Notes under the pieces: model-generated
Seen by the model: the letters and a program-made list of their open reading frames with translations, nothing else
Database searches by the model: none
What the model was told of the DNA's origin: nothing
Translations under genes and position numbers: made by a program
Shown: piece after piece, positions 45,376 to 60,090 of the stretch
Position numbering within the stretch: the first letter of the stretch is position 1
How the letters are laid out: each line of letters starts with the position of its first letter
Assembly (NCBI RefSeq): GCF_051622035.1
Contig: NC_135359.1
Location: 16,243,501-16,307,500, forward strand
DNA length: 64,000 nucleotides
From: Arctopsyche grandis
Lineage: Eukaryota > Arthropoda > Insecta > Trichoptera > Hydropsychidae
Direction: 5' to 3'

Positions 45376-45630
45376 TTACTTCATCTATGTACATATGTAC
45401 GTTAGAACAAGATGAAGTTTTGTGATCATGCTAAAAATCGAACTCTATATTTTGACTGATTCGAGCTCAGAATCGATCACTGATCGTTTCATGATCTAGA
45501 AAAAATGAGTGTTTGTCTGTGTGTCTGTGTATTTTGTCGATAAGAATTTCAATAACTGAAACGTAGTATCGGTTATTGAAATTCTTATCGACACGTCGTA
45601 ATTTTTTTTCAAATTTTTAAGTTGACCGGA
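45376..45630 (+). repeat. Dispersed repeat R, copy 2, with an acquired hairpin
   Basis: GATGAAGTTTTGTGATCATG, TCAGAATCGATCACTGATCG, CATGATCTAG and GTGTGTCTGTGTATTTTG are shared with the other copies. A 22-bp perfect inverted repeat (45,535-45,593) replaces sequence that copies 1 and 3 share. Confidence 0.65.
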
Positions 45631-45902
45631 AATGGTACCTCCCCTTATAGGTGTCCTCTTTTTTTAAAATTTTGAATTCAATTATCTCCCAAATTGCTAA
45701 CTGAATCGGACTGAAATTTTTTTACGTGTAATAGAAATAATAATCTTTATAACCTTATATTTTTAAATATTTTTATCTGAACCGAAAATATTACTTTAAC
45801 TCTAGAGAATCGAGGGTTTTTATGTTTTTTCTCAGAAACCTTTTGGTTTATTGAACTGAAATTTTAGGTTTAACATCTCTAAAATAGCTCGCACGACCCA
45901 AT

Positions 45903-46318
45903 CGGGGTTCACCCGTCAAATCAAACGTCTAATGAGTTGCCAGTAACAAAAATAAAATTTGACGTTTCAGTGAAATCATAACCAGTTACATTTTCACTGG
46001 GTATAGTTCAGTGAAATTATATTCAATTACATTTTCACTGACCCTTATCAGTTCAATTATAATTTTTGACAGTTTTGATGTTAGCGCGTCACCCCGCTCC
46101 TGTCTATTCCCACTATTCTCATGGTCCACACATCGTACTATCCATCCAAACACATCGTAATATCATAACAGCCAACACTTATTTATTTATGGATTAGGTT
46201 AAGTTAGGTTGGTTTTATTTATTTAAGATTAGGTTGTTAGGGTCGGTATTTATTTTTGTCAAATTTTATTTTTGTTACTGGTAACCCATTTGATATATGA
46301 TTTGCCGGGTGGACACCG
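45903..46318. mobile_element. TIR element (416 bp) with about 60-bp inverted repeats
   Basis: The left arm begins CGGGGTTCACCCGTCAAATC and the right arm, inverted, CGGTGTCCACCCGGCAAATC. Both continue with a shared CCAGTAACAAAAATAAAATT block. A 41-bp unit beginning TTCAGTGAAAT is tandemly duplicated at 45,966-46,047. TTAGGTT-like words near 46,195-46,250 echo insect telomere-type sequence. The target duplication is unclear. Noncoding MITE. Confidence 0.75.
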
Positions 46319-46320
46319 AC

Positions 46321-46356
46321 CTCTCTAAAATAGGTCGTGTGACCTATTTTAGAGAG
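46321..46356. repeat. Perfect 16-bp hairpin, GTGT loop
   Basis: CTCTCTAAAATAGGTC, GTGT, exact complement. A variant of the left half (TCTCTAAAATAGCTC) also precedes the TIR element, at 45,876-45,890. Confidence 0.9.
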
Positions 46357-46599
46357 GGGCACTCTTTTTATTTGCAGGGCGAAATGTTTTAGAGATGATA
46401 ATGGCATATAATGTCGTGATATGTACCTAATTTGTCTGGAAATAGGGCTATTTTGCCGGGCCGATAAATGGTACCCAAATTTAAATGAATGGAAAACACA
46501 ACATAAACACTAGTAATATATTATATGTACATAGATACATTATCAAAAATATGCATTATTATTATTAAAATATAAATATAAAACATATACATTATCAAA

Positions 46600-47045
46600 A
46601 ATCATCATATTATATACTAGTTGTTTTACCAGACTTCGCTCAGTATTTGTAATATAAACAGCGTAAACATGGGAAATCTAATAATATTTATTTATTTGTT
46701 TTTACTTTATCTATGTACGTAGTAACAATAGATGAAGTTTTGTGATCATGCGAAAATTCGAACTTGAGATTTTGACAGATTCGAACTCAGAATCGATTAC
46801 TGGTCACGTTTTCATGATCTAGAGAAAATGTGTGTGTGTGTGTCTGTGTATTTTGGGGATTTTTTGAACACCGTTGTTTTATTAAATTTATTTGAATCAA
46901 AAAAATATAATATTCAACCAATTGAATTATCGTCATAAAAACTTTGTTTTGTTTTTTAAGATCCCAACCAAAGATACTTACATACTTACATACATACATA
47001 CATACATACAAAGTCTCTTTCGAAATTATATATTAGATTATCATA
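46600..47045 (+). repeat. Dispersed repeat R, copy 3, fullest
   Basis: Starts ACTAGTTGTTTTACCAGACT and TTCGCTCAGTATTTG, runs through the shared core (46,700-46,885) to a CATAC array, and ends AAAGTCTCTTTCGAAATTAT ATATTAGATT. The end block recurs at 850-880. Noncoding, class unknown. Confidence 0.55.
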
Positions 47046-47953
47046 GTAAAACTTTTAATACGGTCACATTTTCGAAAATTGCTTATCTAACATTTAATCT
47101 CAAGCGACAACATATTTTTTTCAAGCGATTTAACTTTAAAAAATTGAGTGGATAATCGTTTGAAGCAGTTTGTACTCCCGATTTAACGACATTGTTAAAG
47201 CGAGCAATAGAATTGCAGTGCTCTCGATAAGACAAAGATTGGTTGCACCGTAATGGCCATTTTTCCCTCCTTTTGGCTAATGGCAATATCTTAAAGGTAG
47301 TCGTTGTGTGCCAAATTATACATAAAATTGAATGTGAACGGCGGGGAAAAGACCAAGGGGAGTGACGTCTGAATTTTCTAGAACGCAATTAAAGTTTTCT
47401 CGTTGGGATTGCTCGGGAAAAGCATATAAGTATCTTAAGCGCTTTAACTACGTACGTATGTATGTACATATATACACCACTTGTTGTTCAACGCTAGAAT
47501 GACAAAATTTTCAGAAAAATGGCAAATTTCTATATGTTGTGCTGCTCGGAAAATGTCTTCGCGATGCGCAATAACGGCTGAAAGCTTGCCCCAGAATCCT
47601 CGCTTTTCAGCGAGCTCACCGAGCTTACGGCTAATTACATCAACGAAAGCTTCCCTCCTCTTATGTTATATGCGTCAACTTACATGCCTCCCCCACCTCA
47701 GTCTGCTTGTCTTTTTATTCGTAGGTACGTAATGATTTAAAGCGTACAATTTAATCATATTTTAAATTCAATTTCCTTTCATGACCGGCATAATGATTTA
47801 TGTATATTTGAATTATTTCCCACACTGCATATTCAATGTTTAACATAAGTAATATTAGTGTAATAATTTTAATATGATAATTTCATATATGTTTAAACTT
47901 TTTGTTTAAAATATGTTTAAAATTTCATATATGTTTAAATTTTTTTTAAACAT
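47046..47953. other. Unique island (47,140-47,740), then AT-rich DNA
   Basis: No domain in frames of 83-101 codons. The right edge adjoins the duplicated block at 47,954. Confidence 0.35.
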
Positions 47954-48130
47954 TTGTTTTGTAAGAATACTTAATTAACATGGCGTCGTGTTATTTATAA
48001 AGATATTTTTTATGAAAATTTACTATCTAGGGTAATAAAAAAATTAACCTGTTTCAACATTATCACGCCAAATTTATATTTCATTAGAATAGAACAATAA
48101 ATTCGGCATTTTATTTAAAAATATATTAAA
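47954..48130 (+). repeat. 177-bp block duplicated at 49,414-49,590
   Basis: Identical over 177 bp to 49,414-49,590, beginning TTGTTTTGTAAGAATACTTA and ending ATATATTAAA. Confidence 0.95.
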
Positions 48131-48199
48131 ACTACTTAATACAAAATGAGTCAATCTTAGCATATGTTTGGTACATATACATACATATGTATTTATTTT

Positions 48200-48392
48200 A
48201 TTTTTTTATTTAATTTACACCAAGAAGGCCTAACAGGTAAACCCAATGCACCTTCCTGGCCAAAGACAATTATATAAACATATATGTACACCATCCATAT
48301 ATACACAAATTCTTACACGTATACACAAATACAGATACATACATTCATAAATATAAAAATACACATATATACATATACATACATACACACCT

Positions 48393-48483
<91 letters not shown>

Positions 48484-48615
48484 CATATACATACATACAC
48501 ATATACATATACATATACACATACACATACATTACATACATCCATAAACATACAAACATTATACATGCATATACACATAAACACATAAATACACATAAAT
48601 AAAGATAAATTACTC

Positions 48616-48648
<33 letters not shown>

Positions 48649-48872
48649 AAATAGCATACATATATAAATATAGATAAAACCAACATACATACACATTATG
48701 CTAAATAATAACATTACAAAATGAAAACAACATGTGTAAATATGTATGTAGCTAGAAGTCATTTAAAATATGCTGCCTGATAGAACTGTATGATGAAGTA
48801 AAAACATCAAGGCTCCCAGAAAGCAGGTTAAATAATCGAATGGCTCTTGAAAGGGGTGAGTCATCAAGCATA
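48200..48872 (-). mobile_element. LINE 3' end: coding tail, UTR with (AT)n array, hairpin and A-rich tail
   Basis: On the minus strand a 39-codon remnant (48,870-48,752; SPLSRAIRLFNLL...DVF) ends at TAG. It resembles the end of the 25.2-kb fragment. A long UTR holding an (AT)n array follows, then CCAGGAAGG...CCTTCTTGG (48,259-48,220), which can form a 9-bp stem, and an A-rich AAATAAA-type tail. Layout and hairpin suggest a LINE 3' terminus; the family is not named. Confidence 0.55.
48398..48482. repeat. (AT)n array, about 85 bp
   Basis: Uninterrupted AT dinucleotides inside the 48-kb LINE tail, bordered by ACACAT/TACATAC words. Overlapping open frames of alternating Tyr-Ile are artefacts. 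Confidence 0.95.
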
Positions 48873-49227
48873 TACATATGTATGTATGTATGTATGTACA
48901 TATATACATTAGGCCGAAGCAAAAAACGTTAATTTTGGATTTCCCATGTCAAATAAAATAAATCATCGATTTTAAATAATGTCTACTGCCCCAACCATTC
49001 GATTAATCTCAACAAAAATTTCTAAATAGTGAGTTTTTTAGAATAATTTCGATTTTTTTTACTATTTTTAAAACAAATAAATGCGTAATAATCACCTATT
49101 GTAGTTGAATTGGATCGATTTTGATTAACTATGACTGATTAACGAGAATTCAAAGTTACCGTTTTCTTCCATACAAAGTGTGAAAGAGTTATTTTTTATA
49201 TATTGTATGTATGTATATTTATATATG

Positions 49228-52639
<3,412 letters not shown>

Positions 52640-52654
52640 ATACTAAATAGACCA

Positions 52655-52870
52655 GCAACGTGGACTAGTGGTTAAAATATATTCTTTCGAACATAGTGAT
52701 CACGGGTTCAAGTCCCACTGATTCCTGCTGGCCAGATCTTGGTCTGTGCCAATTTATCTGATTTTCATTGAAATGGTTACAACAAATTGGCAACCTTCAC
52801 CCATTTGTAGAGTTTTCAGCATGTCGAATTTCGCTGATTCGTATAAAAATGCTGCAAATTTTCCATAGAA
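52655..52870 (+). mobile_element. tRNA-derived SINE, copy 1
   Basis: RNA polymerase III A box TGGACTAGTGG and B box GGGTTCAAGTCCC head the element. The body includes CCAATTTATCTGATTTTCATTG and TGCTGCAAATTTT. The minus-strand element at 17.05-17.30 kb is the same family. Confidence 0.8.
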
Positions 52871-52967
52871 GTCTCGCAAAAGTTTTTCAGCATTTGACGA
52901 TTTAATAAAAAAATTCTCAAAATTTGACGATTTATATAAAAAAAATGCTTCGAAAATGTAAGTTTAT

Positions 52968-52971
<4 letters not shown>

Positions 52972-53051
<80 letters not shown>
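52972..53051. repeat. (AT)n array, 80 bp
   Basis: Pure AT dinucleotides between the SINE and the LINE hairpin at 53.1 kb. Confidence 0.95.
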
Positions 53052-53053
<2 letters not shown>

Positions 53054-53109
53054 TCCATAGGTATCTCTATGATTCTTTGTTAAATTTATTCTAAAAAGTG
53101 TATATCGAT

Positions 53110-53165
53110 GTTTGTTATTGGGTAGGAAGGCGCATTGGGGTTTACCTGTTAAGCCTTCCTGGTAT
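53110..53165 (+). mobile_element. LINE 3' terminal hairpin, second copy
   Basis: AGGAAGG, GCATTGGGGTTTACCTGTTA and GCCTTCCTGG repeat the hairpin block of the 48.2-kb LINE end. The (AT)n array at 52,972-53,051 lies just upstream, as in that copy. Confidence 0.5.
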
Positions 53166-53519
53166 ATATGTATGTACATACATATAAATATGTATATACT
53201 AAGCCCGCTTTAAAGGTCAAGGAATTTGACCCTTAAAGCCCTCAACATGAGGCCACCCCCCCCCCCCCAACGAATACAGTCTAAGAGACCCTTTCGTCGG
53301 AGAACGAGACGGTTGTTCATGAATATCGCACAAGAACAACCGCACATCACTGTTCTATTAAAAAAAACCACACTGTACATAATCAAGTACGAAATAAACA
53401 ACAACGTATGAACACATAAAGCGCGCATGCGTTAGGAAACAATACCTGAAATGTGCCGTGCGAATGCACGCACACTTCAAGTAAACATACATGTATGCAT
53501 GTTTATACGTGTACAAACA

Positions 53520-53521
<2 letters not shown>

Positions 53522-53576
<55 letters not shown>
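53522..53576. repeat. (CA)n microsatellite
   Basis: About 27 CA units, with a second short (CA)n at 53,617-53,634. The Thr-His and Cys-Val frames across it are artefacts. Confidence 0.95.
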
Positions 53577-53580
<4 letters not shown>

Positions 53581-53639
53581 AAACCACAAAAACATACACA
53601 CACCTAAACAGCAAACGCACACACACACACACACATTCA

Positions 53640-54726
53640 CAGAATAAAAATAATAATAATAAATAAATAAAAATGAACTCATAAATGCTTATGCAATCAA
53701 GTGGAGTAGTAGCATCCAGGGGAACACAGCTTCCCAAAGCATTCCGCGAACTTTTCGAAAGCTCTAAACGATGCTTTATTCATTATTAGATCCCCATGAT
53801 GCAGGGGGCCGATGAGAGAGCCCCTGACGCTGTTTAGCAGAACCCTCCTCTCAGTCTCCATCCCAGGACAGGACCACAGAATGTGATCTGCATCCTGCAC
53901 CGGAAAAGAACACGGACAAAAGGACTCAGATACCAAGCCCATAGATGCGAGCTTGCCGTTAAAGTGGCCATGACCAGTCAAAAATTGACTGGTCCAAAAA
54001 CTGGGCGATAGCCAATAACGCTCAAGGCGCGAAGTGACAAATTGTGAAAAGTGAAAACAAATAGGTGTGTCTACCTTTGGAGGAACAATCCCATCTAAGT
54101 TGCCAAGCCGAAATAGCACAATTTAAAATAACAGACTGTGACTGATTAGGCGCACGGAAAAGGACGCCCGAGACGGTAGTATCTAACCCACCACGAAGTT
54201 TTTCCCGAGCAGCTTTCATTTGGACGATCAAATCAAGTGGCATTGTACCCGCAAGAATCTGCAGCGAGTCTGTAGACGCAGTGCGATAGGCCTGGGTAAG
54301 AGCGATCAGAGGAAAACGCTGACCACTATTTAGAGTACGATGGACTGTCTTTAATTCGACACGATGACCCCAAATGCTAGATGCATACGACAAAGAGTTC
54401 ACAAATACAGCATCGTACACCAAATGTTTGTCATGGAAACCTAAACCCCATGAGCGACCACAGAGGCGACCAATGCGACCAAAGGAAACCTTAGCTTTAT
54501 CTAATGCTCTCCCAATATGACCATTGAATGAAAGCCTGACATCGAGAACAACGCCCAAATAAGTGGACTCATTGACAAATTTGATCTTACAGTCTCTAAG
54601 TTTAATAGTAGGGGCTCTAACAAGAGAACCCTTTATCAGCAAGCACTTGGACTTAGAGGGCGAGAAAGAAAGTTTGTTAATAATGGCCCAATCGTCTAGA
54701 AGGTGAAGTGCCGCAGTTGCGTACAT
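53640..54726 (-). mobile_element. R1-like non-LTR retrotransposon fragment (RT thumb to CCHC C-terminus), frameshifted
   Basis: Two overlapping minus-strand frames, 54,726-54,022 and 54,119-53,697, together cover the end of an R1-type ORF2. The first starts just after the lost catalytic FADD box (KLSFSPSKSKCLLIKG, YLGVVLD) and runs through the thumb. The second holds FLTGHGHFN and the CPC...DADHILWSCP zinc-finger-like motif. The shift between frames marks at least one indel, so this is a pseudogene. The 5' break abuts a CATA-type microsatellite at 54,721-54,740. Downstream, the minus strand has an AT-rich (TTTAT)-type tail near 53,640-53,680. Confidence 0.85.
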
Positions 54727-55767
54727 ACATATGTATATAAAAATAAAATAGAATAAAATACTTTATATGAGTAATTTTTTTTATAAAAATGAATAAATTT
54801 TCAGATATTCTAGATTGAGAACCACCGTTGTATACGTTAACGAGAAAACAGTTCGTTACAGACAGGGTTATAAAACCATTAGCTAACAGAAGCGGTGTAG
54901 ATGCTCCGAAGTATGCTAACGTGCTAACTAATAGGTAACCATCTAGCACTTCATTTCTACGTTATAGTCTCTCAAATGGCACTCTCAACAACTAGTTCAC
55001 GCGCAAAAATAAATAAATCTTTCGTTATAAACTTTTTGAATCTCGCAAAAAAAGCAAAAAACTGTAGTCTCTGTAAAAAAGACCGACCGGGAGGGTTTGA
55101 GAACTATTAATTTATATGGTGCCGGTTCGGTTCGAATGCGAAACTTTCAGATCGTTAAGCAAGGGGTTCGGGTCCCCTAACTAAACTGCGGTCACCTGAT
55201 TCGGGACACTGATAAACTGAGAAAAGCGCTAACGACCGGTCCCCGGGACCCTGGGACCCACGATGCTAAATCAATTGAGGTAACACGCGAAATTAAAAAG
55301 AGAAATGCGCCTTTTCGACATTGCAAATTTTGCATTGGAAATTCGGTCGTCGGCAAAGGGTTAACACTGCTACATATGTATATACATATACATATGTATA
55401 CATATATAGGTATACAAAATTGATTTTGGTTCGATTCCATAAAATATACTTACCCATGTATTGTATGTACATGAAGATTTAACTTTTTAAAGCATAGTTT
55501 ATTCGACGTAGAGCGATATTTTTTTCCCCAACTTTACCGTAAAATATTTACCTAAGCCTACGGTTAAAATATTATAATACCAAAATAATTTACATTACAG
55601 AGGTATTTTTTACTAGCACATAAAACACGTTTAGAAATTTGTTTTTATTTCGGAAATCGCCAAAGAAAATATTTAGATTTTTTTTTACTTTTTCAAAGAA
55701 AACTTAGATTATTAACGTTTAATATATTTGGCGGGTAAGTTTAATATACTCTTGTTTGATTTTTCTT
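54727..55767. other. Intergenic, no gene seen
   Basis: AT-rich flanks with a short GC-balanced part at 55,070-55,350, then TATACATATACATATG arrays. Confidence 0.35.
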
Positions 55768-56640
55768 CCACTATTTTTTACGACCCCTTAAGCAGTGTGC
55801 TCTTCAGGAAATAATTCAAGTATAACTCTTGTATCAATGTGAGGAAAATAATAAAAAATCACTAAATTTAATAAACCGGAAGTGGGATTTTTTCCTCTTA
55901 GAATAGTCAAAATTGTTGTAGCCACCATTCCTTGCACACCCCCTGAACGTATCGAGCTGAAAATTTGTATTTGTATTCTTTATGTACTACAAACTTAGAA
56001 CCGATAAGGTTTTGGTCGGAATTCGTAAACCGAAAGTAGTATTTTGTTTTAAAACAATATTTTATTTTGACATTTAAAATTATTTTTATTTTCCTGTTAT
56101 TTAATGTGTATAATAAGTAACAAAATCTGTCAACCGGAAGTAGAACTTTTGTCTTATTTAAGTTTCCTTATATTTGTATCGAAAACGCTCCCATAATCGG
56201 TATGTGTGAATGTGTATGCATGTTTAATCATCGAATTTTGTTTTGTGACTTTCTTATATTCCTTAAATACATAAAGTCATGGGTTGTTCACATCCGAATT
56301 TTATTCTGAAATGGCTCTTCTATATTTCACTTCTTTCATTGGCCTGACAACATATTTATATTATATCCTTCATTCGCCCGATCGTTTTGAAACTTTACCA
56401 TTTTGCCCGGTTTGTTCAACAATAGATATTCAAATCAATTCCGTCAATACGATGTTGAAAAATAATCGTAATATACACGTTTAAAAATGCTACAATTTTT
56501 ACCATATTGACGTCTTATGGTAAGTAGCCTTATATATTTTCCTTTTCACCACCCTCTCGTTTTGTCAGATTTTAATTGTATAAACACCTATAACTTTTTC
56601 TTTTTCACACTATATATTCTTCACACTTATCGACTCCATA
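55768..56640 (+). repeat. Dispersed repeat F1, copy 3 (longest, about 870 bp)
   Basis: Contains both the part shared with copy 1 and the part shared with copy 2, which shows that those two are fragments of one element. CCGGAAGT-type words recur. No coding capacity or terminal repeats are seen. Confidence 0.7.
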
Positions 56641-57889
56641 GCCTTAGTATGTACATACATATGTCCGTATGTAAATTGTCAACGGTTAGCAAGACCTTGT
56701 CTCAACTAGCCGTCCTCGCCGATGACTACCTAAATAACATATGTATGTAGGATGCGCCAAAAGTGAGGTCATGCCCACAGTGTATTTTATTTATAGGGAT
56801 TGGTTTCTTTTTGGGCACGTCCTTTTCATTGTCCCGACGGAGTGCGCCCCGACATGATCTCGTTTTCATCCCGTGCGCCCGACAATATCCGCCATCCCAC
56901 GGCCGCATTTTTTATTCCTCGCGAGAACTATCCCCAACACTTTTCGTATCATTTTTCATTCGCGGCAGGCTTTTGTTCTGTTTTCGGAATAAGCAAGTGC
57001 TCCTTTGCGAAAATCAACGTGTCCGTCCGAATTTCCATCGCCGAGTGTGACGACGCCCCCGAGGTGCCGACCCCGTTACTCCCAATCCGAATTCGAACCA
57101 CAAAAACAATATTTCACCTCAAGATTCGGAGGAATAGTGATCGAAAAGCGAAAAAATAAACTCTCTAGCAACAAATGAGTGAAAATATACCGATCAATAT
57201 ATTATTCGTACTATATTTTTCTGTAATATTATCTTCAAATTTGGATACTTTTTCCCTAGAGACGCCGTCAACTACTCGGTTGAACTTCGTATTTATCGAT
57301 TTGCGATGATAACACCTACTAAGATAGCAAACATGTAATCTAGCCACACATGACAACAGAATATTAATTATACTGTGTGTAAAGAATCGAATCAATAATC
57401 AAATTAAAATTAAATTGTCATATTATAGTGTAACGTTTATTTGTAGGGAATTCCAAGTTTGTGGTAAATAGCATTTATGGGGATATGTCGGGCTTGTTAG
57501 GACTACCACAAATCTGAACACTCAGCTATCTGCTTTTAAAAGCTTTTCCGCCAAATTTGATATAAAATCTAATGGCTAAAATCTCAAACTCAAATCATTT
57601 TCAGAAAGGCTCGGTGCCCTGGATCAAAAAGTTCACATACAAAAGCTCCTGGGCGATGCGGGGTAAAATATGGCATACCATCTCATGCTATTAGAAATTA
57701 TACCGTAGCCGGTCTTTAAAAAGGGAACCTAGAGTCATACAAAGTCACCCGAGCAGCGAAGGTTAATTAATTATTAAGTTTTATTTAATTGGATTCATGG
57801 AAATCTTGGCAATCATGGAAACTCGTTCCATAGTTTCACGTTCACGTAGTTTCATTATAAAGCTCTTTTATATAAAAAGGCCTGTATTT
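56641..57889. other. Unique island (56,760-57,170), then AT-rich DNA
   Basis: Two overlapping plus-strand frames (95 and 119 codons) cover the island in different phases. Neither has a domain and neither is favoured. Splice context is not convincing. Confidence 0.35.
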
Positions 57890-58520
57890 AAATGGTCAGT
57901 TCCTAATTCTCCCTTTCGGTCAGTAAATTAAATAATTTGTCAGAAATATATCAAAATAGCCATTTAGCAGTGATAATTAAATAAGTAGATGGTCTTTATC
58001 CATTTTCAGTATGTTTGTGGACAGTTAATATATTAAAATGGTCTGTTAATTAAAAATTAGTAATTTCTATAAAAATTTTAGTATTTGAATTAAATAGACA
58101 GTGATTAAAAAAAAAAGCATTCGCGTGAAAAGTTTGACGATTTGTCTTTAAAATAATCGGAAAACACGGATTTGACTATTCCAATATAAAAAATACATAA
58201 AATGTTGTCTGAAAAGGACTTCAAGCTAAATAAGATTCAAATTATTTTACAATATTAAAAAAAACATGCACAGAAATACCAAAATTAGGCTGTGGACAAA
58301 ATTAGAAACAAAATTAGAAATTAGTAGCGGTGTTTGGACCATACTTTGATACCAGGATGAGGAAGTTCAGCATAAGTGGTGTCTCAAAACGTGAAATATT
58401 GTTTTTCACTGACCGTTTATTGTTTTTTACTGAAATTTTAATGTATTTATATACCGATCAATTTTATAACTTGACTTTTTTTGTTTAGTTACTGACCATT
58501 TTTGTGTTTAGTAACAGACC
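57890..58520. repeat. Fold-back region built of iterated GGTCAGTAA-like words
   Basis: The left half repeats GGTCAGTTCC, GGTCAGTAAA, GTCAGAAA, GACAGTTAA, GGTCTGTTAA and GACAGTGAT. The right half carries the inverted forms ACTGACCGTT, ACCGATCAA, ACTGACCAT and AACAGACCA. Words are spaced irregularly by some tens of bases. A smaller relative lies at 33,790-33,975. Confidence 0.5.
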
Positions 58521-59929
58521 AAAAAAGATGTTGATTGTAGAAATTGTAAAAGTTGTAGATGTCTATTTAATGAAAGTGAAAAAATAAACAAACGAATGTT
58601 ATAATTGAAATGAATTCAGCAATATTTGAACAATATTTGAGGTAAAAATATCACGAGGTTATAATGTACGGAGGTACATAAATTTCAGCACATTGTTGCT
58701 ACTGCCACGCGTGTTCTATGCAAATTGAATTCAAAAACCGGTACTCCACAGAGAATACTACACAGCTGCAGAAATATCACTCGCGTGCAGAAATTCCTAA
58801 CAATTTATGAATAGACTGGCTGGATTCTCTAATACGTATTTAAATTTTGCAAAATTCGCCAAGTGGTTGTGCAACGATGTCCGAAACGAACGCGAGTGCG
58901 GTATTGCGTGCACCTGAACGTTCCCGAGCGCGGTTTAGCGTTTTGCGGCGAACCAAACAAACGGGGTCGAATTGGCGAACAATCGCAATTTAGCGACGCG
59001 GTGCGAATGTATGGAAATGTCGCGAAACGTAATCCCTGAGCGAACGTCGCTTTCGCCCTTATTTATTAGGGAGAAATGTCAAAATTGTGCCGTCTTCGCA
59101 GAACGAGGCCGGGTGGGATTTAAGCGGGGGAAGGGCGGGGAAGGGGAATGGTAGAGAAAGAGCATGTGGGAGAAGAGAAGGGGGTAGAACGTTTATTTGA
59201 AAACTCAACGGTGCAAAAGTTTCAGCGAGAAGTGACTCTCCCAGACGTACCGGAAAAGCTAAAATGATATACAGCGCAAATATACGTGTCCTCGCTAAAC
59301 ATATCGTATCGTTGAAAAATAAGAATTTCGCCATTTTTGAATTCAATAATATAGAAATGCAAAGAAATTCGAAAAAATAAGAAATGTTCGTACACACAAG
59401 CTTAAAAGTGATTGTGCTTCTATTTTGAGAATCATTTGAAATCAATAACATTGTAGAAATTGAGTGATTGCCGCTCGTCACCCATTGGTTCACTAGCGCT
59501 GATCACCTGATCTCGCGTTCGCGCCTAAAAGGCCTCGACGTATGAATAAGTTGTATGCAACAGCCAATAAGATCTCGCAACCCATCGACCAATGATCTCT
59601 CTGTTCGGAGAATACCCGGTGGGAATAAATATTGGACGATTTGGTCCGTGCTTCATTCGGAGCTGGTAGGCCGACTGATCAAGAATAATAAACCCTCTAC
59701 CACACCACTGCGTCTTTCACTCCGACCTCGGAAACTCTTTCTACACGTCCATATTTTTATAAGATTGAAGACTCAAAGGTAGATGGTATATAAAACATAA
59801 TATTAAGAATGCCATTTGGCGGTGCTCTAGCAAATTATTGCAACAACACACTCAAAGTACGACACGGTATGCCTAAGTTGACTTTGGCTGTGATAGGCGG
59901 GCCTTCGTGTCATGTTAATTCAAACGCTC
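58521..59929. other. Unique islands at 58,700-59,300 and 59,500-59,790
   Basis: The first has purine-rich GGGGAAGGG tracts. The second resembles an LTR in composition, with AATAAATATTGG and AATAATAAACCC, but no ends could be defined. Confidence 0.3.
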
Positions 59930-60090
59930 ACATTATTTCGACAAATTTATTAAAACTGGGAATCGATCACTGCCAAACCGATGTATGTACATATGTCAAT
60001 ACAAGGATAAAATATCACCGAAAACACTGAAACGGGTGAATTTTGGCAAGGTTCGCAATGCAATAGATTAGGCGTGCTAGTGTAACTATC
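59930..60090 (+). repeat. Dispersed repeat S, copy 3
   Basis: GGGAATCGATCACTG, then TGTCAATACAAGGATAAAAT, CACCGAAAACACTG and ATAGATTAGGCGTGC, collinear with copy 2. Confidence 0.6.

Noticed and set aside
46195..46250. TTAGGTT-like words as a telomeric insertion
   Set aside because: Only a few degenerate units, located inside a TIR element.
53358..53737. Open frames of Cys-Val or Thr-His repeats
   Set aside because: They are translations of the (CA)n array.
59059..59493. 144-codon minus-strand frame
   Set aside because: Composition follows pyrimidine tracts; no domain or splice context supports a gene.
59500..59790. Possible LTR with AATAAA-like words
   Set aside because: No TG...CA ends or duplication could be defined.
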